Below, piece by piece: positions 1 through 7,778 of a stretch of DNA of 64,000 nt. This DNA is from Nostoc sp. 'Peltigera membranacea cyanobiont' N6 (GTDB lineage Bacteria; Cyanobacteriota; Cyanobacteriia; Cyanobacteriales; Nostocaceae): NCBI RefSeq assembly GCF_002949735.1, contig NZ_CP026682.1, forward strand, positions 62,001 to 126,000, written 5' to 3'. The position numbers and the translations under genes were made by a program. Positions within the stretch are counted from its first letter, which is position 1, and each line of letters begins with the position of its first letter. The notes under the pieces were generated by a model. It worked only from the letters and a program-made list of their open reading frames with translations. It did no database searches and was not told the origin of the DNA.

Positions 1-98
1 GCTGCTGAATACTCAGTTTTTACTGTTGGGTTGTCGTCCCAGTTATCGGGTGTTAAATCAGGTAGAATAGTCTTTGCTAAACGACCTAATTCATCTTG
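1..98 (-). pseudogene. RHS-repeat protein fragment truncated at the window edge
   Basis: Read on the minus strand from about base 98 down to base 1, the sequence encodes an uninterrupted 32-residue stretch containing DELGRLAKTI and TPDNWDDN. This matches the YD-repeat region of the giant RHS protein in this same window (DDVGRLIETI and TPNNWDDN, near bases 10930-11020). The frame meets a TAG in the end of the adjacent TnpB element, so the N-terminal part of the gene is missing. The rest would continue leftward beyond the window. It is therefore a 5'-truncated RHS gene or an orphan RHS/toxin cassette. The match is seen directly in the sequence; whether the downstream part is intact cannot be judged. 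Confidence 0.8.
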
Positions 99-1350
99 AC
101 ACTCCTCGCTCTAAAGAGACGAGGATTCTTGCTTCAAAGGGATTCCAATGAATTTACCCTCAGCAAGCATCTTGACCGTATGCCCTACGGCTGCAAGTCC
201 TCTCTTTAAAACTACTTGTGCGGCTGCTACGTCTCTGTCTGCGGTATAGCAGCAATTTGAACAAGCATGAGTACGTTCTGAAAGCTCTTTCTTGCCTGTA
301 TCGGTTCCACAATTAGGGCAAGTTTGGCTAGTTTTACGACTGTCTACTTTCTGAAAATAGACACCACGCTTAAAACAAGTCTGTTCCAGAATGTTGAAAA
401 ATTGTCCAAACCCAGCATCTAAACAGTGTTTGCCTAGCATTGAGCGTGATAATCCCACTAGATTCAAATCCTCAACAAACACCATTCCAACATTATTGCA
501 GATTTGATGAGACAGTTTTCTATGCCAATCTTTACGGCAGTTAGCAACGTACTCATGTCGTTTTGCAACTTTTCTTTGTGCTTTATGCCAATTATTCGAG
601 CCTATACGTTTTTTAGAGACACGCTTTTGCAGCAATTTCAGCTTGCGTTCTGCATCTACAAAAAACCTCGGACGTTTGAGTGTTAGCCCGTTAGAAGTAG
701 CAATGAAACTTTTTAAGCCAACATCAATTCCTATTGCTTCACCGTGCGGGATTGGTTGTGGTACATCTACATCCCACTGCACAATGAGCAGTATATACCA
801 ACCAGAAGCACGTTTAACAATATGAGCTTGTTTTACTGTACCACTATCAGGTATTTCTCGTGATTGATAAAATTTAACCCAGCCAATTCTCGGCAGTTTT
901 ATTTTTCCCTTTTGGATTGGATTAACCCCTAACTGTGGAAACACAAAAGAGCGCATTTTTCCAGGTTTCTTAAATCTGGGAAATCCGTGTTTGTGTTCCC
1001 ACATTGCAACAAAGGCTTTCTCAAGCCGCTTCAATGTTTGTTGTAAAACTTGTGCTGCAACTGTACTAAGTTCAGGATATTTCTTTTTTGCTTGGGTTAA
1101 TCTCTCGGATTGGTTAAAGTAGGTTGGACGTGGTGTATCGACAGGAATTATGTACTCAGAATGCAATGAACAAGCATTAATCCGACAACTACGAGATTTA
1201 ATCCAGTCTTTACGCTCACACAACGCATAGTTATAGACACGGCGACATTGTTCTAACCAGTCTTCAAATATTGCTATTTGGCTTTGTGTAGGTTTCAGTT
1301 TAAATTCGTAGGTCAGATTAAACACTTGAACTATCTCCTAATTCTTTTTG
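98..1350 (-). mobile_element. TnpB-only IS200/IS605-group element (IS1341/IS891-like)
   Basis: The element holds a tnpB gene without an adjacent tnpA. Just past the tnpB stop is a small imperfect hairpin (CCTCG at 104-108, CGAGG at 120-124), the usual right-end structure of this group. On the minus strand it is followed by GTGTCAAG; a terminal TCAA, as in IS608-like elements, would put the right boundary near base 98. The left end is not clearly defined: only about 26 bp separate the tnpB start from the stop of the upstream HTH gene. Without TnpA the element would depend on a transposase supplied from elsewhere. Confidence 0.7.
111..1325 (-). CDS. tnpB: RNA-guided endonuclease TnpB (IS200/IS605 family)
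   Basis: This 404-residue protein has the full TnpB plan: an N-terminal OrfB helix-turn-helix/wedge region (about 1-190), then a RuvC-like nuclease split into three motifs. The Asp of GIDVGLKSF is near residue 200, the Glu of VFVEDLNL near 285, and the Asp of ADRDVAAAQ near 364. A four-cysteine zinc finger (CPNCG and CSNCC) sits between the second and third motifs. All catalytic residues are present, so it is probably active. TnpB proteins are guided by an RNA made from the element's right end and cut at sites next to a short TAM; they help retain the element. Start is GTG at 1325, with AGGAG about 8 nt upstream. The C-terminus overlaps the right-end hairpin, as is usual. Confidence 0.95.
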   Translation of the reverse strand: MFNLTYEFKLKPTQSQIAIFEDWLEQCRRVYNYALCERKDWIKSRSCRINACSLHSEYIIPVDTPRPTYFNQSERLTQAKKKYPELSTVAAQVLQQTLKRLEKAFVAMWEHKHGFPRFKKPGKMRSFVFPQLGVNPIQKGKIKLPRIGWVKFYQSREIPDSGTVKQAHIVKRASGWYILLIVQWDVDVPQPIPHGEAIGIDVGLKSFIATSNGLTLKRPRFFVDAERKLKLLQKRVSKKRIGSNNWHKAQRKVAKRHEYVANCRKDWHRKLSHQICNNVGMVFVEDLNLVGLSRSMLGKHCLDAGFGQFFNILEQTCFKRGVYFQKVDSRKTSQTCPNCGTDTGKKELSERTHACSNCCYTADRDVAAAQVVLKRGLAAVGHTVKMLAEGKFIGIPLKQESSSL

Positions 1351-1351
1351 A

Positions 1352-1741
1352 TTACCCCACCAAATACCTAATAATCTGCGGATCTATAGCAGCGATCCGC
1401 TTTTTGATTGATTGTGGAGGATTCTTGAAAAACCGTTTTAAATCCCGACTTTTAACTAAGAAATTTCTAGTAGAACGTGGCATGGCTTTAAGCCAACCTA
1501 GTTTTACCCATCTCGCAACGGTAGAAGAATTCAATGAAAGGGCTTGAGCAATTTGGTTGCAACTATAATTGTCCAAAGTAGGACGTGCCGAATAACCCAA
1601 GGAATACAATTTTTTGTGAACAGCTAATGTTGTGCGATGATAGCCTCGGATTCTGAGCCTATAAGCTATCTGTTTGGGTATATATGCTTCAGACATTTCT
1701 TCGAGTATTTCTAATTCTTCAGGAGTCCATTTTCGTTTCAT
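1352..1741 (-). CDS. HTH DNA-binding protein, phage/plasmid type
   Basis: A 129-residue basic protein. Residues 1-50 (KRKWTPEELEIL, IPKQIAYRLRIRG, TLAVHKKLYSLGY) resemble the SANT/Myb-like or GcrA-like HTH used by phage proteins to bind DNA. Residues 55-110 (NYSCNQIAQALSLNSSTVARWVKLGWLKAMP, followed by DLKRFFK) look like a MerR/excisionase-type winged HTH. Two tandem DNA-binding modules suggest a small regulator. The stop lies 26 bp upstream of the tnpB start, so transposition may have altered its 3' end. The specific target is unknown. Confidence 0.65.
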   Translation of the reverse strand: MKRKWTPEELEILEEMSEAYIPKQIAYRLRIRGYHRTTLAVHKKLYSLGYSARPTLDNYSCNQIAQALSLNSSTVARWVKLGWLKAMPRSTRNFLVKSRDLKRFFKNPPQSIKKRIAAIDPQIIRYLVG

Positions 1742-1779
1742 TTCTTATTCTTCCTATGACTAAATAAGCTGAAGAAATA

Positions 1780-1971
1780 TTATTTCCTGTTGTTCTCTAT
1801 TCGCTTGTATTCGTCCCAATTTTTGGGGTTATGACGTGATGAAACTGATTCTTCAAACTCCCAATTTTGAGAAGTGAAATCAAATAACTCAATTGCAGCA
1901 TCAAACCCGCATTGTAAAAATCTGGTGTATGATTCTTCAGACCAAAGAATTGATTCAACAATTGCAGTCAA
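1780..1971 (-). CDS. small hypothetical protein, possibly 5'-truncated
   Basis: A 63-residue acidic ORF with no recognised family. The only available start is TTG at 1971 with no clear ribosome-binding site. The same frame stays open for about 17 codons upstream (reading KAATETNLKLL) to a TAG. This suggests that the original protein started earlier and has lost its start, or that the start is a rare codon. It lies between two minus-strand genes in the same orientation. Function unknown. Confidence 0.35.
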   Translation of the reverse strand: MTAIVESILWSEESYTRFLQCGFDAAIELFDFTSQNWEFEESVSSRHNPKNWDEYKRIENNRK

Positions 1972-2040
1972 TAATTTGAGATTGGTTTCAGTCGCCGCTT
2001 TTTCTTTTTGGAGCTATTCAATTTGGGTTGAGTAGTCGTA

Positions 2041-2367
2041 TTAGCTGTTTACGATGCTTGGAGGAATTGCTTTTAACTCGGATGTCAGCAGTTCGATTTG
2101 GCGTAGACGTTTTTGAATTTCTGCTTCTATTTCTGCTCTTAATTCCTGTGGTGTTAGTAGTTTCAGTTCGGATTCTAAGTGGTGTTCTTCGTCTTCGGTG
2201 TTCTTGTCTCTTAGCAGAACATAACGCCAGCCTTCACCGTATTCATTCGCTAGAAAGGTGTCGTCAGAGTAATATTTTATACCGATAATTACGCCTTGTT
2301 CTGTCCGTTGTCCAAAGCTAAAGCGGGGGTATTGCCAACCCTGTGGAATTGATATTGTTGGTTCCAT
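2041..2367 (-). CDS. conserved hypothetical protein with C-terminal coiled coil
   Basis: A 108-residue protein. The N-terminal half (about 1-60) is rich in aromatic and Gly residues (GWQYPRFSFGQ, EYGEGWRYVLL) and probably folds as a small beta barrel. The C-terminal half (LTPQELRAEIEAEIQKRLRQIELLTSEL) is a predicted coiled coil. ATG start at 2367. It resembles small proteins that recur on Nostocales plasmids, but no function is assigned. Confidence 0.55.
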   Translation of the reverse strand: MEPTISIPQGWQYPRFSFGQRTEQGVIIGIKYYSDDTFLANEYGEGWRYVLLRDKNTEDEEHHLESELKLLTPQELRAEIEAEIQKRLRQIELLTSELKAIPPSIVNS

Positions 2368-2391
2368 AGTTGTAGTTATTGAAAAATAAAT

Positions 2392-2446
2392 AGAGGAGAA
2401 TTCAGGAGTCAGAAAAATTCTCTCTTCTGACTTCTGGCTCCTAAGT
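2392..2446. repeat. heptamer-type intergenic hairpin
   Basis: Between two minus-strand genes, AGGAGTCAGAA is followed after about 10 bases by TTCTGACTTCTGGCTCCT, forming an imperfect stem-loop. The GGAGTCAGA units are the same as in the larger element at 43000-43171. They belong to the short repetitive sequences typical of Nostoc-group genomes. It may also act as a terminator for the gene ending at 2453. Confidence 0.55.
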
Positions 2447-2452
2447 TGTAAA

Positions 2453-3157
2453 TTACGCTGTCACGAACTCTGCACCTTCAAGCAAATGCTGCAATTCATA
2501 AACAGCCATTTGCTCAAGCGGTCGGTATTGTAAATATCCATCAACAGGTTCAGCGCAGGGTGAAAAGTCTGATTTCGACAGCCACCACACTGCATCTAAT
2601 GCCGAGTCACAAAAGATTTGCTGTTGGGTAACGTCTGCTGTGCGTGTGAACCACCAGTTACCGTTAGTTTGTCCTACTTCACCCAGTTTCTCATCGTTGC
2701 GGTAAACGCCATCATTCAGCAATTCCAGCCCAAACTTTTCGCATTCGTTGAAAATCTGCACCATGATTTCATTCTCGGTGTTAGCTGGTGTTTCTTCCTT
2801 TTGTACTGGTAATGAGCCATCTTTATGATGTGTGCAAATGTAGCGGTAGCACTTCGCCCAGGTGTTAGCTCTCCATTGTTCTGTACTGTTGACCATCACT
2901 AACCAAGGCTGAGTTACAAAGTCGTTGTGGTCATAGGTAATTTGAGCTATCAGTCGGTCATTGGCGTAGATTTCATGATCGTAAAAGCTGATTTCAACTA
3001 TTGTCAGTTCTTCTGGTGCTACAGCTTGCGCTTGGGCTTCGAGATGGTTGTATAGTTCCGTTTGCGCTAGTGCTTGCTCGTCTTTGAAGGGAACTGTGGT
3101 TAGTGTGTTGAGCTTGAAGCTTGAGGGTGCTTGCTGTGTGTAAGCAAAGTGGGTCAT
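2453..3157 (-). CDS. hypothetical protein, plasmid-associated
   Basis: A 234-residue protein with no recognised domain and no signal peptide or membrane segment. It has two similar-looking segments, each describing a small unit around a short exposed motif: NDRLIAQITYDHNDFVTQPW, and later NDEKLGEVGQTNGNWWFTR. This suggests an internal duplication of a small alpha/beta unit. ATG at 3157, preceded by AAAGGAGAA. The leader contains a GC-rich hairpin (3184-3225) and TAGACAA repeats, so expression is probably regulated. Confidence 0.55.
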   Translation of the reverse strand: MTHFAYTQQAPSSFKLNTLTTVPFKDEQALAQTELYNHLEAQAQAVAPEELTIVEISFYDHEIYANDRLIAQITYDHNDFVTQPWLVMVNSTEQWRANTWAKCYRYICTHHKDGSLPVQKEETPANTENEIMVQIFNECEKFGLELLNDGVYRNDEKLGEVGQTNGNWWFTRTADVTQQQIFCDSALDAVWWLSKSDFSPCAEPVDGYLQYRPLEQMAVYELQHLLEGAEFVTA

Positions 3158-3183
3158 AATAGAGTTCTCCTTTTTAGGGACAG

Positions 3184-3225
3184 AAGGCGATCGCTTAGTT
3201 TTCTCAGGACGGGCGCTCGTCTTTT
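3184..3225 (-). promoter_or_regulatory. leader hairpin with HIP1 arm (candidate attenuator, degenerate)
   Basis: In the sense direction of the gene starting at 3157, AAAAGACGAGCGC is followed after about 18 nt by GCGATCGCCTT. The arms pair with two mismatches. The same arrangement, with perfect arms, lies at the same place before the gene starting at 38056; even the loop sequence (GAAAACT) and the upstream CAAAAC are similar. Confidence 0.45.
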
Positions 3226-3240
3226 GTTTTGTTAACTCTA

Positions 3241-3261
3241 TTGTCTACTGCTGTTAGACAA
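3241..3261. promoter_or_regulatory. palindromic operator candidate TTGTCTA-N7-TAGACAA
   Basis: A perfect 7-bp dyad lies upstream of the 234-aa gene and immediately after the XRE-like gene. Further TAGACAA/TTGTCTA half sites occur at about 3563, 3613, 3799 and 5445, all within or upstream of genes of this block. The clustering suggests the binding site of a local repressor, with the XRE-like protein encoded at 3265-3582 the obvious candidate. Confidence 0.45.
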
Positions 3262-3264
3262 ATG

Positions 3265-3582
3265 TCAAGGGACAATAGACACGATTGTTACTGCTGTGTC
3301 AAAAAATTCTTCAATATTGCTATTTAAGGCTTTGAGAAGAACGGAAATTTTTGGGAAAGATACCGTAGAAGCTGAATTATCATATCTTTCAGGGTCTTCA
3401 AGCATGTGAATATATTGATGAGATATGCGCTCTCCAAGGTCTGCGGTTTTTTCAGAAATTGCACGGACAGAATTGCTTGCTCGTAAAGCTTTCAGGCGTT
3501 CGCCTAGTTCTTTATCCCAGTAAATAGAAGCAACATATTTTGTGTCCAACATAATCTTTTTTTGTCTACCAGTACTTGCCAT
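3265..3582 (-). CDS. XRE-like helix-turn-helix regulator
   Basis: A 105-residue protein. Residues about 25-95 form a Cro/CI-type HTH variant: ELGERLKALR (helix 1), VRAISEKTADLGERISHQYIHMLEDPERY (helices 2-3 with the recognition helix), then VSFPKISVLLKALNSNIEEFF, which is the classic XRE ending. Small XRE proteins of this kind usually repress their own and neighbouring genes on plasmids and prophages. TAGACAA repeats lie within and around the gene. ATG start at 3582. Confidence 0.7.
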   Translation of the reverse strand: MASTGRQKKIMLDTKYVASIYWDKELGERLKALRASNSVRAISEKTADLGERISHQYIHMLEDPERYDNSASTVSFPKISVLLKALNSNIEEFFDTAVTIVSIVP

Positions 3583-3595
3583 AATCTAACAGATT

Positions 3596-3805
3596 CTATA
3601 TTCTATAGTTACTAGACAACAAAAGCGACCGCCTCCACCAATCTTTATCGGAGCGATCGCCCTTATTGACCATATTGCCAGGCGCGTCAAAGATGTTTAA
3701 ATCATGATGCGTAATTTTATGATGCCACAGAACTGCTAGTAACAGTAGACAAACAATATTGGTAAATAAGAGTGCTGGCAAACGTTTTGACGATTTTATA
3801 GACAA
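3596..3805 (-). CDS. putative small single-span membrane protein
   Basis: A 69-residue ORF with a basic N-terminus (KSSKRLP), one hydrophobic segment (LLFTNIVCLLLLAVLW, about 12-27) and a hydrophilic tail. The start is TTG at 3805 without a convincing ribosome-binding site. The last 25 codons run through a HIP1-containing intergenic-type sequence. The membrane segment supports a real gene; the start and function are uncertain. Confidence 0.35.
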   Translation of the reverse strand: MSIKSSKRLPALLFTNIVCLLLLAVLWHHKITHHDLNIFDAPGNMVNKGDRSDKDWWRRSLLLSSNYRI

Positions 3806-3842
3806 AAACTTATTGATGTTTAATCCTTAGTGGGCGATAATC

Positions 3843-5420
3843 ATGCTGACACTAAACCGTTCCGAAACAACCTCAGCCATTGACTATAGCAATCTCAACA
3901 GCAGCATCCACGAAACCTTCACCGCCATCGACCGTTTTGAGTGGCAAGCAATAGATGAACTGCGCCTGATGCTGGACAACCACTATTACCAAGATGGTGG
4001 ACACATAAGTTTTGAAGCCTATTGTGAAAGCGAGTTGACCAAACACGGGGGATATCGCAGAGTCAAGGATCTATTTGCGGCCAAGCAAGTAGTTGATACC
4101 TTACCAGAAGAACTGAGGCCGCATATTACCAAACCATCCCAGACACGCTCCTTACTCCGGTTGGTCAAAACTCCTGACAAGTTAGAACAAGCTGTTGCGA
4201 TCGCAGCAAAAGAAAAACCTTTCCCTACCGCCGCCGATTTCGCCAAAGCAGTGCAGCAGGTTGCACCAACAACTAAACGCGCCACAAAAACCGAAAACCC
4301 CAAAACGCAATTCTGTAATTCTGTGACTGTCTCATCACCAAAACATCCTCGTTATGGGGATTCGGGAGTGATTGAGGCAGACGCACCAAATAACTATCAG
4401 CAGATTGTTACCTTCAGTGATGGTGAGAGGATGCTCATCAACAACACCGATTTGGATGCCCCAAGCGTTCCATTCCCCAGAGAGCGCATTTACCCCGCAG
4501 AATATACGGAAGCGATCGCCCAAATCAGAGAGCAGCACCAGCAAGAATTAGAGCGACTTTCCCAGGAATTGAGAATTGGTTTGCAAGCAGAGGTATCGGC
4601 CAGAGCAGAAGAACAAGTAATTGAGCAAATCCAATCTCTGCAAAACTTGTACAAGCAGCAGAAAGAGCAGAATATTCAGTTACAGCAGCGTTTGGATGAA
4701 ATGGAATCGCTACGGCAGTTGGAGACTGAGAATCAACAGCTTAGGCAGCGCATTCAGGATCTGGAAAACGCCGTACAACAGCATCCGGTTCAACAGTGGG
4801 GGAATACCATGACCCAGCAAGCGACCAAAGCGTTGAACAAGCAGGTAAAACAGGCGTTAGAAAAAACTATTGATTTGCGATCGCTAGCAGTTGAACCCCC
4901 CAAAGAAAATGCCCAAGAATACTTACGACTCATGGGTATGGCGTTGAAAAACCTTGCCAGCGCTATGAACAATACCCAGGCATTGGAAGCAGCAGCCCTA
5001 ATTTTAGGCAGTGAAGCGACACCAACTGCGATCGCTTATCGAGCCGAGCAATTAGAAATCCTTCCCCAAGCGGTGAGTGACATTAAGGCAGTGCTGGCTA
5101 AACCTGGGTGTAAGTGGCAGGACTATTGGGCAGTGGCGCAAGAGTATGAGGTGATTAAATCAGACTATTGGGCAGAACTTACCATCCAGGAAACAGAATT
5201 AATTACCGCACTTCAAACGGCATCTACTGAACCTCCCATAATCGGGCTTGGTTCTATCGTTGCCCACGCCGACCCTTACCGTACTTTGTATGTGGAAAAG
5301 GGTGAAGTCGTAGAGGATTTAATCGAGGAAGTAGTGGTGGCTTGGGATTGCTGGAAGGAACAATCGAAAAAGACTGACAGATATTTCCGAGATGAGTTGC
5401 GATTCTGGCAACCTCAATAA
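3843..5420 (+). CDS. HTH/coiled-coil plasmid protein
   Basis: A 525-residue protein. Residues about 25-140 resemble the HTH module found in many phage and plasmid regulators (FEAYCESELTKHGGYRRVKDLFAAKQVV, then TKPSQTRSLLRLVKTPDKLEQAVAIA, then PTAADFAKAVQQV). This is the pattern of ParB/DUF3102-like proteins that read a short substrate helix. Residues about 155-215 form a small domain (VSSPKHPRYGDSGVIEAD). Residues about 230-320 are a long Gln/Glu-rich coiled coil, and the remainder is helical. There is no ParB N-terminal nuclease/CTPase motif, so a partition role is only a possibility. ATG at 3843. Confidence 0.6.
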   Translation: MLTLNRSETTSAIDYSNLNSSIHETFTAIDRFEWQAIDELRLMLDNHYYQDGGHISFEAYCESELTKHGGYRRVKDLFAAKQVVDTLPEELRPHITKPSQTRSLLRLVKTPDKLEQAVAIAAKEKPFPTAADFAKAVQQVAPTTKRATKTENPKTQFCNSVTVSSPKHPRYGDSGVIEADAPNNYQQIVTFSDGERMLINNTDLDAPSVPFPRERIYPAEYTEAIAQIREQHQQELERLSQELRIGLQAEVSARAEEQVIEQIQSLQNLYKQQKEQNIQLQQRLDEMESLRQLETENQQLRQRIQDLENAVQQHPVQQWGNTMTQQATKALNKQVKQALEKTIDLRSLAVEPPKENAQEYLRLMGMALKNLASAMNNTQALEAAALILGSEATPTAIAYRAEQLEILPQAVSDIKAVLAKPGCKWQDYWAVAQEYEVIKSDYWAELTIQETELITALQTASTEPPIIGLGSIVAHADPYRTLYVEKGEVVEDLIEEVVVAWDCWKEQSKKTDRYFRDELRFWQPQ

Positions 5421-5525
5421 GCTTCCAGTGTATCAGTAACTTTTTAGACAAATAAATGCACGTATCAAGCCCCGCATCACAGTGGGGGATATTTCTGTGC
5501 ATCAATATAAATAGGAGATTGAAAG

Positions 5526-6737
5526 ATGACTGCAACTATCACAAGACCCAAGTCCAAAAAGGCTGCTGCCGCTAAACCACAATCACCATACAAAAGACTT
5601 CATGTGATTATTCCCATACAAGATATGCTGTGGGCTTCGCAGCAAAAGCCCTCTGTTACGCAATTGTGGCAAGAATGCTGGACGGCTGACCCTTATGGTT
5701 CCCGGTGGATGCCGCTAACAAGTGCTTTGGGGTACAGTACTTTTATCTCTGCGAAGAAAATTCTATCTGAAAGCGGGTTGTTCATCTTCAAACCCGACAA
5801 ATCGATACAGGACGGACGGGAGACAGTGAAGTGGATGGTGCAGAATTTGCATGGTAGCCGGATGAAAGAATTTTGGGAGAAAGCTAATTCTGAAAAACGA
5901 GAACCAGATGCTAAAAAACGAGAACCAAATGCTGAGATTTCAGATAAAGATGCTGGCTCTGAAGAAATGGGTGTTTTGTATGAAGCATCTATTTTAGGTG
6001 AAAGTCAGTCAGAACAAGGGTTTCAAGAAACCTCACGAACTACTCAGGAACACCTCACAAACTCTACAAAAGAGTTTGTGAGGTGTAACTCTGACACGCT
6101 TACACGAAATCTGCAAGTTGAGGAGACGGCTCACGCGCCCTTGGGGGGCGCTTCGCCTCAGTCTGTCGAGGACGTGTCAGAGAATGATATTGACTTGCCT
6201 GTGGCAACGGACTGCACGACGCTAACGCTTGTGGATGCTCCACAGAATGAGTCTGCTTTGTTGTCAGGAGAAAATCAAGATTGTGGCAAGGAAGTGAGAG
6301 ACTATCATGAAGGCGCTGATTCCGCCGCGCCCGTTGCCCAAAATGAAAAATCTTTAAATTCTGCGATGCCTGCGGCGGGCGTAGCCATCGCTAATCAAAT
6401 ACCAGAGCTTGTAGAACAGGATCACTCTGGTATGTTGCTGGGAGAAAACCAAGTATTTCGTGATGAAGACAAAGCGGATCATGAAGGTCAAAGTTCCGCC
6501 GCACCTGTCGAAAATCTTGAAAAGTGGTCGCATGAGGCGATTGTTGCAAGGGCGAATATGCGACCGGAGCGTATGCAGAAACTCAAAGTAGCGGCGAATT
6601 CGGGGCAGAATCCAGGGTTGGACTTTTTGCAAGAGTGCTGGAATGACGATCCGGCTTTGCAGATTGTGATCAAGAAACTGCTGGCGAAGTTTCCGCAGTG
6701 GGGGGTTGCTTGCATGGATGGTATGCTGGTTGAGTGA
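5526..6737 (+). CDS. putative winged-helix plasmid protein (replication-initiator-like?)
   Basis: A 403-residue protein. The basic N-terminus (SKKAAAAKPQSPYKR) precedes a region of about 25-120 that looks like a winged helix-turn-helix (PSVTQLWQECW, RWMPLTSALGYSTFISAKKILSESGLFIF). The middle is low-complexity and acidic, with repeated units (KREPDA/KREPNA; GENQ...HEG...SAAPV twice). The end (GQNPGLDFLQECWNDDPALQIVIKKLLAKFPQWG) repeats the LQECW-type motif. This plan, an N-terminal wHTH plus variable repeats, is seen in plasmid or phage initiators, but no family is firmly recognised. AGGAG lies 6-8 nt before the ATG at 5526. The gene contains a perfect 16-bp-arm palindrome. Confidence 0.55.
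   Translation: MTATITRPKSKKAAAAKPQSPYKRLHVIIPIQDMLWASQQKPSVTQLWQECWTADPYGSRWMPLTSALGYSTFISAKKILSESGLFIFKPDKSIQDGRETVKWMVQNLHGSRMKEFWEKANSEKREPDAKKREPNAEISDKDAGSEEMGVLYEASILGESQSEQGFQETSRTTQEHLTNSTKEFVRCNSDTLTRNLQVEETAHAPLGGASPQSVEDVSENDIDLPVATDCTTLTLVDAPQNESALLSGENQDCGKEVRDYHEGADSAAPVAQNEKSLNSAMPAAGVAIANQIPELVEQDHSGMLLGENQVFRDEDKADHEGQSSAAPVENLEKWSHEAIVARANMRPERMQKLKVAANSGQNPGLDFLQECWNDDPALQIVIKKLLAKFPQWGVACMDGMLVE
6050..6086. repeat. perfect palindrome, 16-bp arms with 5-bp loop
   Basis: ACACCTCACAAACTCT (6050-6065) is separated by ACAAA from its exact reverse complement, AGAGTTTGTGAGGTGT (6071-6086). It lies inside the coding region of the putative initiator-like gene. A dyad this strong within a coding sequence could be a protein-binding site, a strand-transfer or origin structure, or an RNA hairpin. 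Confidence 0.7.
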
Positions 6738-7108
6738 GATAAGTAGTAGAGTTAATGTTGCAAAACACTACATTGTACTACACAAGTAAATGTTTTGACA
6801 CTCTTATTGATTACTGTGAATAGTAATACCAAGATTTGATAGCCAATAACCTCTAGAAAAGCTCACGCCCTTGATCTTAAGTTTCTTTGATCTCAAACCT
6901 CTGTTAGATAAACCTTTAAAATATATTTATTGAGAGACTAATATTGAGCTAGCTTGTCCTGTTAGCTTGATCCACAAAGTAACTTCTTAGTCTATTAGCA
7001 GGTTAGGTTATGCTAGTTATAGTTACATTTCAGTAACCTTTGCAGATGATATTTTACTGATTATAGGTTATTGTCGTAACAGCATTACAATCTTGATAAA
7101 TCACACCT
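6738..7108. other. 371-bp intergenic region
   Basis: AT-rich DNA between the initiator-like gene and the DUF6717 gene. It contains one -35-like TTGACA near 6796 but no supported gene, repeat or clear terminator. Confidence 0.4.
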
Positions 7109-7480
7109 ATGTCAAACTCTTTGATGATAATTTTTCCGTACCAATATGAAGATAACTGGGTATTTGATGATGAAGCTGTTGGGCTGAAGAATGAACCGTT
7201 TGTGTGTGGTGTTCCTGGTATGATCGATATCCTTGTCAAGGATATTCCTGATGCTAAGAAAAAATTCAAGCTCATATTTTCAAAGAATCCATTTCCAAAA
7301 TATCAGGTGAAGTTAATTTGGATACGAGAAGAGTATGGTGGAAACTGGTATTACTGGGAAGAAAAAGATATGAATGGATGGCTATGTCCTGCTTTATTTA
7401 GGTATTTTGATGCAGTACCACTAGAAATTTATTGTAAAGCTGAGGGACTTAATAAGATATCAAATGTAGAACCCATTTGA
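7109..7480 (+). CDS. DUF6717 family protein
   Basis: A 123-residue protein that I recognise from its pattern: MIIFPYQYEDNWVFDDEAVGL at the start, PFVCGVPGMIDILV, then EEYGGNWYYWEEKDMNGWLCPALFRYF. This matches the cyanobacterial DUF6717 family, soluble and without known function. Such small proteins often lie near polymorphic toxin loci, and this one lies 0.9 kb from the 3' end of the RHS gene, on the opposite strand. An immunity or accessory role is inference only. ATG at 7109. Confidence 0.65.
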   Translation: MSNSLMIIFPYQYEDNWVFDDEAVGLKNEPFVCGVPGMIDILVKDIPDAKKKFKLIFSKNPFPKYQVKLIWIREEYGGNWYYWEEKDMNGWLCPALFRYFDAVPLEIYCKAEGLNKISNVEPI

Positions 7481-7778
7481 CATCTTTACGGGACTAAATT
7501 AAGGTACATGCAACCCTTTAATCCAGCCACCATAACGTATCCAGCAGCCTCACTGATAGATTACCTCTACTTTGTTAAGCTAATGCTTAAGCTGCTTGCA
7601 GCCACTTCCTGATATCTCAAATGGGTTCTATAACGAGCCTAAATTAGTTGTGGAAATCTCTCTATTTTCTTCCTACGTGTACTCTGTGCCTCTGCGGTTC
7701 GTTTACTCAAGATTTATTTTCGCAAATCAGATAGGACTGCTATATGTAATGTAAATACTCTTCATTAAGTTTTTATTA
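7481..7778. other. intergenic region with Nostoc-type repeat remnants
   Basis: About 300 bp without a gene. It carries phrases common in Nostoc intergenic DNA (TACTCTGTGCCTCTGCGGTTCG near 7680 and GGACTGCTATATG near 7735). Nothing else is evident. Confidence 0.4.
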
